From: Cyanobacteria bacterium UBA2566
Lineage (GTDB): Bacteria > Cyanobacteriota > Cyanobacteriia > Cyanobacteriales > Desertifilaceae
Direction of reading: 5' to 3'
NCBI GenBank assembly: GCA_002340255.1
Contig: DDLS01000170.1
Span: 1-29,034 of the forward strand
DNA length: 29,034 nucleotides
Positions 23,621 to 29,034 of this stretch are shown in pieces (the stretch's first letter is position 1; each line of letters starts with the position of its first letter). Both the position numbers and the translations under genes were made by a program. Under the pieces are notes generated by a model, which did no database searches, was not told the origin of the DNA, and saw nothing but the letters and a program-made list of their open reading frames with translations.

Positions 23621-24205
23621 CTAGACAATCGCTTGATATTTCTTGTCCATCTCTTCCAACTGCTTTGGAAGGACACACCGGCGTTCTGAGGCATAACTCA
23701 TTAAATTGACCCCATTGAGCATTTTCACAGTACTCACACGCACGCGGAAATTATCCGTAATAAACCAAGCCCTTTCTTGTCCTTGATTGCGCTCATACTC
23801 CGTCTCAATGGTTAATACCCCATCCGTCGCAAAATGGTATCGTCCAATCACCGGGATGCCCTCAACATAACCTCGATTTCGCAAAAAATAGCCTTGGCGA
23901 GGATTATCTGAATTAGGAATATCCACCAAAACTGCAGCATAATTGGGGTTAGGTTCTTGGTCAGTATCTAAGTTGTCTTGCCACATAAAACTTGCTCCCC
24001 CAGACGCTGTAGCCGGATCGGTCTTATTGATCTCACAAAGCTCTACCACTTTAGGATCATTGGGGCCAAAAACTTGGACAATAAGATTAGAAAGTCCAGA
24101 CTCATTAATCGTAGAGTCAAAATGATGGACAGTGCGCTCCGAATACCAAACTCCTTCACTTTTGCGAAAGAAGCCCATCATCGTCATAGGATGCTGAAGT
24201 AACAT
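23621..24205 (-). CDS. CpeS/CpcS-family bilin lyase
   Basis: 194 aa. An AGAAGG site 11 nt before the ATG at 24205 supports this start, although MTMMGFFRKSEG (24187) is the more family-like beginning. Motifs are FFRKSEGVWYSERTVHHFD, SGGASFMWQDN, GYFLRNRGYVEGIPVIGRYH, NQGQERAWFITDNFRVRVST and LMSYASERRC. This is a CpeS-type lipocalin-fold lyase, clearly distinct from the copy at 21162 (ESGLSN insert, F-W-Q in place of W-E-G). Such proteins attach phycoerythrobilin or phycocyanobilin to Cys82-type residues. It is a single gene on the opposite strand and converges on the RHH/coiled-coil gene. Its substrate is not readable. Confidence 0.85.
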   Translation of the reverse strand: MLLQHPMTMMGFFRKSEGVWYSERTVHHFDSTINESGLSNLIVQVFGPNDPKVVELCEINKTDPATASGGASFMWQDNLDTDQEPNPNYAAVLVDIPNSDNPRQGYFLRNRGYVEGIPVIGRYHFATDGVLTIETEYERNQGQERAWFITDNFRVRVSTVKMLNGVNLMSYASERRCVLPKQLEEMDKKYQAIV

Positions 24206-24337
24206 GAATAGTCAAACCTTCTGTTGTCAGATCAATCGGCAGATGTGGTTTTTAATTAAGAAAAGTTAACAAAACTCTAAGTCATGTGCCCTAAAATTTT
24301 AGGATAAATCAAATTGGTTCATATTCGTTCGTTAAAC

Positions 24338-25147
24338 ATGGTGTATACAGAAAATGGCGATCGCACTCCAGAGCAACTCGGACTGCATCCCGGAGCAGAT
24401 CGACCCGGAATAGACGCTATGCAAATGGATTTATCCGGCATAGACTTAAATCAAGCCAATTTAGCCACCGCTAACTTGATTGGTACAAACCTGAGTAGAG
24501 CTTCCTTGAGTGGAGTCAACCTAGAAAGGGCGGATCTACGAGGGGCAGATCTACGAGGAGCCAACTTACAGGGGGCGAACCTCAAAGGGGCGTACTTAAA
24601 TCGATCCCAACTGCAAAGTGCCAATTTAACCGCAGCAGTTTTAGAGGAGACTAGACTAAAACTGTCCCTCTATGACAGTGGAACCCTTTGGCCAGAAAGT
24701 TTTAACTATCAGAAATCAGGAGCAGTCGGACCGAAAGCTAGTTTAGCTGGAGTATTTTTGAATACAGCTAATCTTCGAGGAGCCGATCTACAGGGCGCTA
24801 ATTTGCGCGGTGCTTATTTGAGTGGAACAGACCTAACTGAAGCCAATTTAGAAGATGCCGCCTTGAGTGGAGCCAATTTACAAAAAGCCTTTTTAACCGG
24901 CGCTAATTTACGTAACGCTCTCTTGAATAATACAGAATTGCAAGGGGTAGACTTTCGCTGCGCCGATCTCACGGGAGCCAGTTTTGACCAAGTCCAGAAT
25001 ATTGCCGGAGCCGACTTTAGTCAGGTCAAAGGTTTAACTGAAAAAGCTCAGAGCCTTCTGCGTGGACGGCAAGCTCAAGAATTAGGCACTTGGAACCCCT
25101 TTACACGCCGTAGTACGGCTGAGAGCTTAGGCATTACATTTGGATGA
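24338..25147 (+). CDS. Pentapeptide-repeat protein
   Basis: 269 aa from the ATG at 24338. An upstream in-frame TTG (24314) with AGGA 9 nt before it would add eight residues and remains possible. A(D/N)LXX repeats form two blocks, about residues 28-105 and 140-230 (ANLQGANLKGAYLNRSQLQS; ANLRGADLQGANLRGAYLSG). They are separated by a non-repeat insert, LSLYDSGTLWPESFNYQKSG, that is common in cyanobacterial members. The repeats make a four-sided right-handed helix used for protein-protein contacts. No signal peptide or membrane helix is seen, so it should be cytoplasmic. The C-terminus has a short helical cap. The partner is unknown. Confidence 0.93.
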   Translation: MVYTENGDRTPEQLGLHPGADRPGIDAMQMDLSGIDLNQANLATANLIGTNLSRASLSGVNLERADLRGADLRGANLQGANLKGAYLNRSQLQSANLTAAVLEETRLKLSLYDSGTLWPESFNYQKSGAVGPKASLAGVFLNTANLRGADLQGANLRGAYLSGTDLTEANLEDAALSGANLQKAFLTGANLRNALLNNTELQGVDFRCADLTGASFDQVQNIAGADFSQVKGLTEKAQSLLRGRQAQELGTWNPFTRRSTAESLGITFG

Positions 25148-25156
25148 ATAGGGCAT

Positions 25157-25184
25157 GTAGAGGTGAACGGCTGTTCGCCCCTAC
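25157..25184. terminator. GTAGGGGCG-type repeat, probable bidirectional terminator
   Basis: GTAGAGGTGAAC pairs with GTTCGCCCCTAC around a GGCT loop, with one mismatch and one G-T pair. It lies between the convergent pentapeptide and CHASE2 kinase genes. Its right arm is nearly identical to that of the 23588-23617 element. Confidence 0.65.
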
Positions 25185-25258
25185 CGGTTTGTCAGGACAT
25201 GGGCGCAAAGTGCTATACCACCAATCCCTGAATGGTCATTGCCCATTCCCTATTCCCT

Positions 25259-28036
25259 TCATGATTCATTACTTTCCTCCTTGCTCGACTTAATTAGTTT
25301 TACGATCGCCAAATCATTAAACTCCTCAGCGAGAGTCAAAACTTTTTTGGCAAATACCTTGTATGTGGGGTGTAGTTCGATTAAATTCTTGGCTTCTTGT
25401 TCTACTACTTCAATATCACCAATCCTTGCTGCTTTCAAGATTGCTTCTAACTCCTCTGAAGCAGGAAAGATCATTTCTTCATTTTTAGAGTCTTCTCCAT
25501 CTGTTGCCCCTTGATACACCCACTCCAGTTGCAAATGATGCTGTAATTGTTCCAATAACTGGGGCAATTGAATCGGTTGGGGCAGAAAATCATTACTGCC
25601 GAGTTTTATGGCGCGATCGCGATTTTGCTCATACACATTAGCTGAAGTAGCAATCACGATCATCTCTTGAAACTCTGGGTTTTGGCGCAACTGGGAAATT
25701 ACCGTCCATCCATCCAGAATCGGCATCATTAAGTCAACAATCATCACATCAGGATGTAGCTCACTGGCTTGTCTTAGAGCTATGTCACCCTGTTGAGCCG
25801 CAAAGATCTTAAAGCCCAAAGGTTCAAGCAATTTAGTAAAAATATCCAAATTATCCAAGCGATCGTCAACAACCAGAATACTCACGGGCTGGTGATTAGA
25901 ATAGCCGGTAATGTGGTCAGCCGAGGTTTTTGGCGTGAGTACATCTCCTTCTCCTTCTCCTAAAAGCAGATCTAGGTCAAAGCAGAATGTACTTCCTTGC
26001 CCGTATACCGATAGGACTTGCAATTGAGACCCCATCATCTCTACTAATTGTTGAGAAATCGCCAATCCCAGTCCGGTTCCTTTTGCCTGTCGTTTCGCTT
26101 CTCCAACTTGCTCAAAGGGTTGGAAAATCTTTTCCATTTGTTCGGAGGTCATTCCTGCACCCGTATCGATCACTTCAAAGCGGATAGTTGCTGTTGACTC
26201 GGATTGACTGTTATTTTGAGTGTTGCTTCCCGCTTTCTTCTGGACGGACAGGGTAACAGAGCCGCGATCGGTAAACTTAATGGCATTATTGAGGAGATTG
26301 AGCAAAACTTGGCGCAATCGCTTTTCATCAACCACCACTTCTTCCGGGAGATCTTTGGAGAAATTCCATGTAAACGGTAAATCCTTTTCTGAGGCTTTGA
26401 TCCGGCAAATTTCGGTAACCCCGAAGAGTAGGGTGGAAAAATGAACCGGTTCGGGGAATAGGTCGAGTTTTCGAGCCTCAATTTTGGAAAGGTCAAGAAT
26501 ATCATTAATTAACTTGAGTAAGTGTTCTCCACTTTGTTGAATGACAGAGACACTTTTTTTATCGAAAGAGTGGATAGTCGCAGAGCGCTTGAGAATTTGG
26601 GCATACCCCAAGATGCCATTGAGGGGAGTTCGCAATTCGTGACTCATGTTGGCGAGGAATTCACTTTTGGCTTGATTGGCAACATCAGCCGCTTCTTTGG
26701 CCTGTACTAATTGTTGAGTGCGCTTCTCTACTTTGGCTTCTAAGTTTTTCGAGTAGTCGGAGAGATGTTGGTTGGCAATGAAGAGTTGTTGATTAGTGAT
26801 CGCCAGTTTTTGCTGCTTATAAGTATTCGTCGTTATAATTGCACTAAGTACAAAAGCGGCCAGGGGAGGCATCACCGGAATCAGGATGCCGAGCAAGAAG
26901 GCTCCATAGGCCCCAGCCAACAACCCTGTACTCCACAGAATGACGCTCCACAACACATTCCCTCCAGGAAGAGTCCGGTTTTTCTGCTCACCCCAAACGA
27001 TCGCCAACCAGAGTCCCGCACTTCCCAACGAGGCCCAAAGTCCGATCCAAAGTGCTTGCATACTCCCTGTCCATCCCTCGATCGAGGGACGACCCTCTAA
27101 GGCACTGCGAATAATTTGACTGATAATATTGGCATGAACCACCACGCCTGGAGTCAGTTCTTTGGTTTCTAACCAACTGGTACTATAGGGCGTAGCAAAG
27201 AAATCATTGGTACTTGGAGCGGTTGACCCAATGAGAACAATGCGATCGTGCATTAAGTCAGGTGCCATCTGACCTTGGACTACATCTCGCAAGGCAATCG
27301 TCGGAAACATGGTTGTTGGACCTCGCCAATTGAGTAAAATTTGATAGCCACCGAGGGCTTTTTTGGAATAGCCTGCCTCTCGATGCTGTAGGGGAGTAAA
27401 GATGGCAAAACCAAGTTGGAATTTGAGCTGTTCTGGATCAAGCATTTTTAAGGTAATGTCCCGTTGTTCCAGATATTGGATCGCAATATTGGCTGCCAAC
27501 CCATCTTTAATTGCGCCTTCTTCTTGGTTATCAGTTGTAGAGAGTAGCGCACGGCGGATGTTGCCATCTCCATCTAACGTCAGATCGGCAAGGGCCACTC
27601 GATCTAGGGCTTGTAAAATCGGAGGGGGTTCGACGCGATCTCCAATAATTTTTTCCACTCCGATGAGATTGAGGGTGCTACCAAAGACCTCTTCGAGTTC
27701 CGCATGTCCTGGTTCTTCGGGAATATTGCGATAGATATCCAGCCCAATCATCGCCGGTTTCTGGGCGCTAATTTGTTGGATGGCTCGGGCTAAGAGGCGA
27801 TCGGGAATCGGCCAGTTGCCTGCAAATTTAATATCTTCTTCATCAATAGTGACAATAACAATGGTCTCCTCCATAGATTCCTGGGGCCGCAAGCGAAAAA
27901 ATAGATCCCGTATGCCCCATTCCAACAGATTGAACATGCCTAAGAGATTAATCGCGATCGCACTCCCCGATACACTAGAAGCAATGATGATCAGGCAAAG
28001 GTAAGGTCTGATTGATGCTTGGAATCTTGGCAACAT
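25259..28036 (-). CDS. CHASE2-domain hybrid histidine kinase with receiver
   Basis: 925 aa. TM1 (about 12-32) and a periplasmic CHASE2 sensor (about 35-320; IVTIDEEDIKFAGNWPIPDR, IGLDIYRNIPEEPG, RIVLIGSTAPSTNDFFATPY) are followed by three membrane helices (about 322-405) and a coiled coil. HisKA has FLANMSHELRTPLNG (H466). HATPase_c has RQVLLNLLNNAIKF, IDTGAGM and GTGLGLAIS. The receiver has VVDDR and D768 in MIVDLMMP, but the invariant lysine is glutamine (Q820 in DFLPQP). A C-terminal tail similar to that of the Cache kinase follows. The neighbouring DUF928 gene upstream is a common companion of CHASE2 kinases in cyanobacteria. It probably senses a cell-envelope signal. Confidence 0.93.
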   Translation of the reverse strand: MLPRFQASIRPYLCLIIIASSVSGSAIAINLLGMFNLLEWGIRDLFFRLRPQESMEETIVIVTIDEEDIKFAGNWPIPDRLLARAIQQISAQKPAMIGLDIYRNIPEEPGHAELEEVFGSTLNLIGVEKIIGDRVEPPPILQALDRVALADLTLDGDGNIRRALLSTTDNQEEGAIKDGLAANIAIQYLEQRDITLKMLDPEQLKFQLGFAIFTPLQHREAGYSKKALGGYQILLNWRGPTTMFPTIALRDVVQGQMAPDLMHDRIVLIGSTAPSTNDFFATPYSTSWLETKELTPGVVVHANIISQIIRSALEGRPSIEGWTGSMQALWIGLWASLGSAGLWLAIVWGEQKNRTLPGGNVLWSVILWSTGLLAGAYGAFLLGILIPVMPPLAAFVLSAIITTNTYKQQKLAITNQQLFIANQHLSDYSKNLEAKVEKRTQQLVQAKEAADVANQAKSEFLANMSHELRTPLNGILGYAQILKRSATIHSFDKKSVSVIQQSGEHLLKLINDILDLSKIEARKLDLFPEPVHFSTLLFGVTEICRIKASEKDLPFTWNFSKDLPEEVVVDEKRLRQVLLNLLNNAIKFTDRGSVTLSVQKKAGSNTQNNSQSESTATIRFEVIDTGAGMTSEQMEKIFQPFEQVGEAKRQAKGTGLGLAISQQLVEMMGSQLQVLSVYGQGSTFCFDLDLLLGEGEGDVLTPKTSADHITGYSNHQPVSILVVDDRLDNLDIFTKLLEPLGFKIFAAQQGDIALRQASELHPDVMIVDLMMPILDGWTVISQLRQNPEFQEMIVIATSANVYEQNRDRAIKLGSNDFLPQPIQLPQLLEQLQHHLQLEWVYQGATDGEDSKNEEMIFPASEELEAILKAARIGDIEVVEQEAKNLIELHPTYKVFAKKVLTLAEEFNDLAIVKLIKSSKEESNES

Positions 28037-28312
28037 AGTTCAATTCATTATTAATTAAGCAAAGGTTACCCGACCCTCACTGATTTGTTTGGCAGTGCTT
28101 CTTCTAGTCGGCACTTTCCTATGAGGATTTCTCCTTATAATTGCCAACTAATTCGCTTTTTTTCTTGCTGCTGTAAGTCTTTAATTGTGGTGTTATAGAC
28201 AAGAAGATATCTCTCAAAGTGTTGCTTGAGTCTTGTTCTTTATTCAGGGTTTAGGAGTATTCGGATCTGGCGCGATCTTCTTACTGTAACTCCTGAATCT
28301 GGGCATTTAGAT
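28037..28312 (-). other. Gap between the DUF928 gene and the CHASE2 kinase
   Basis: 276 nt with no gene. A weak stem-loop lies near the DUF928 stop: ATTCAGG (28242-28248) with CCTGAAT (28292-28298) and AGGAGT (28253-28258) with ACTCCT (28289-28294) are competing pairings. It has no T-run. The AT-rich part next to the kinase start probably holds its promoter, but no clear hexamers are seen. Confidence 0.4.
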
Positions 28313-29034
28313 TTAGTAAGCTGTTGGAATCAGAGAGGCTTTAGTTAGTTTTGATAAGTTCACTGAGTCTAACAACTCTGTCCATTCTGCCACCAATTCA
28401 GAATTAGTGGGATCAACAACTTGTAAGGCTGCGAGGATCGCAGCACAGTCATACCAGACTCCATTCTCTGCTAGGATTGAGGACTGCTGTAAACGGGTTT
28501 TGCCTTCGAGCGATCGCGCCAACTCAGAACTTGGCGCAATTCTTTTCACCAAACCATCAACAAACGGCGTGTTGGGAGATAATCCTTGGTCCAACTTAAG
28601 GGCAAAATACCATTGATAGAGTTTACCCACTTCCAATTCAGGCGCATCTTCAGGAAGCTGAATGGCAAGAATTCCACCTTTTCCAGAGACCGGAATTGAC
28701 GTAGTATACAGAAGAGTTTTGTCCTCATCTTTGAGAGAAAAGATTCCTTCTCCTCCTGGAGACTCAGGCACATAAACCAAAATCATAGGATGGCTTGATA
28801 GAGTCGTACCGTAGAAATTCTCTGGTAATACAGCCACCATAGCTGATTGTTCAAGATAGTTTTGCTCACTGCGAGCTGCTCCCCCTGCTGCTTGGCTTGG
28901 AGAACTATTATCTGAAGGAGGAATAAAACTACCTCTTGATGCTCCCCCTGCTGCTTGGCTTGGAGCGCTATTATCTGAAGGAGGTGTAAAGCCCTGACGA
29001 GATGCTCCTCCTGTAGATTGACTGGGTGCGCTAT
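28313..29034 (-). CDS. DUF928-family protein, 5' end outside the window
   Basis: The C-terminal 240 or so residues are visible. The reading frame stays open through 29034, so the gene begins beyond the window; the first internal ATG (28840) is not the likely start. From 28313 to about 28840 is a DUF928 domain (HPMILVYVPESPGGEGIFSL, GGILAIQLPEDAPELEVGKLYQWYFALK, LAENGVWYDCAAILAAL). Such proteins are usually secreted. Ahead of the domain are tandem copies of a 21-residue unit, SAPSQAAGGASRGSFIPPSD plus N, resembling the Gly-rich GGGTR-type segment that normally occurs once before DUF928. It lies upstream of the CHASE2 kinase on the same strand, a common cyanobacterial pairing. The function is unknown. 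Confidence 0.8.
   Translation of the reverse strand, partial: SAPSQSTGGASRQGFTPPSDNSAPSQAAGGASRGSFIPPSDNSSPSQAAGGAARSEQNYLEQSAMVAVLPENFYGTTLSSHPMILVYVPESPGGEGIFSLKDEDKTLLYTTSIPVSGKGGILAIQLPEDAPELEVGKLYQWYFALKLDQGLSPNTPFVDGLVKRIAPSSELARSLEGKTRLQQSSILAENGVWYDCAAILAALQVVDPTNSELVAEWTELLDSVNLSKLTKASLIPTAY
28868..29032 (-). repeat. 63-bp in-frame tandem repeats in the DUF928 gene
   Basis: Units lie at 29032-28970 and 28969-28907, with a partial third from 28906 to about 28868. Each unit encodes 21 residues of the form S(A/S)PSQ..GGA(S/A)R...PPSDN. The DNA copies are close to identical, and the array continues past the window edge, so the copy number cannot be given. Confidence 0.9.

Noticed and set aside
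28868..29032. Possible CRISPR array from regular repeats
   Set aside because: The units are contiguous, have no unique spacers, and stay in frame with the DUF928 gene.

Overview
The window is chromosomal DNA from a phycobilisome-containing cyanobacterium. The evidence is phycocyanin subunits, bilin reductases and lyases, a CruA-type lycopene cyclase, cyanobacterial multi-domain kinases and many copies of the HIP1 octamer GCGATCGC. CpeC, CpeT and PebA/PebB homologues imply that the organism makes phycoerythrobilin and probably phycoerythrin. No cpeB or cpeA gene lies in the window.

Layout. Positions 1-3.6 kb (minus strand) hold tRNA-Phe, a secreted PPC-domain protein, a zinc-ribbon Ser/Thr kinase with a beta-helix tail, the RNase P RNA and a small conserved-looking ORF. 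cruA (plus strand) follows, then a Cache-HAMP hybrid histidine kinase (minus). From 8.7 to 13.5 kb is a minus-strand pigment block: pebA-pebB, then cpcB-cpcA-cpcE-cpcF, with no rod-linker genes between cpcA and cpcE. An MscS-type channel gene and a tnpB-only IS200/IS605-type element separate this from a second pigment block at 17.0-24.2 kb. That block holds a HEAT-repeat gene (minus) and, on the plus strand, a small helical protein, a divergent phycobiliprotein, a CpeS-like lyase abutting it, cpeC, a CpcD-like protein with an arginine-rich tail, a second CpeS/CpcU-like lyase, cpeT and an RHH/coiled-coil protein. A third CpeS-like lyase lies on the minus strand. The window ends with a pentapeptide-repeat protein, a CHASE2 hybrid histidine kinase and the 3' part of a DUF928 gene that carries 63-bp tandem repeats.

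How the genes work together. PebA and PebB make phycoerythrobilin from biliverdin. CpcE/CpcF form the heterodimeric lyase for CpcA Cys84. The CpeS and CpeT family proteins attach bilins to Cys82- and Cys153-type sites. CpeC joins hexamers in the rods. The most interesting unit is the pair at 18121-19267: a phycobiliprotein-fold protein that keeps the bilin-binding Cys and its RD partner but has an extended N-terminus and a changed C-terminus, followed at once by its own divergent lyase. It looks like a dedicated chromoprotein/lyase module next to the phycoerythrin linker. The CpcD-like protein with the basic tail is the second candidate for an undescribed phycobilisome component.
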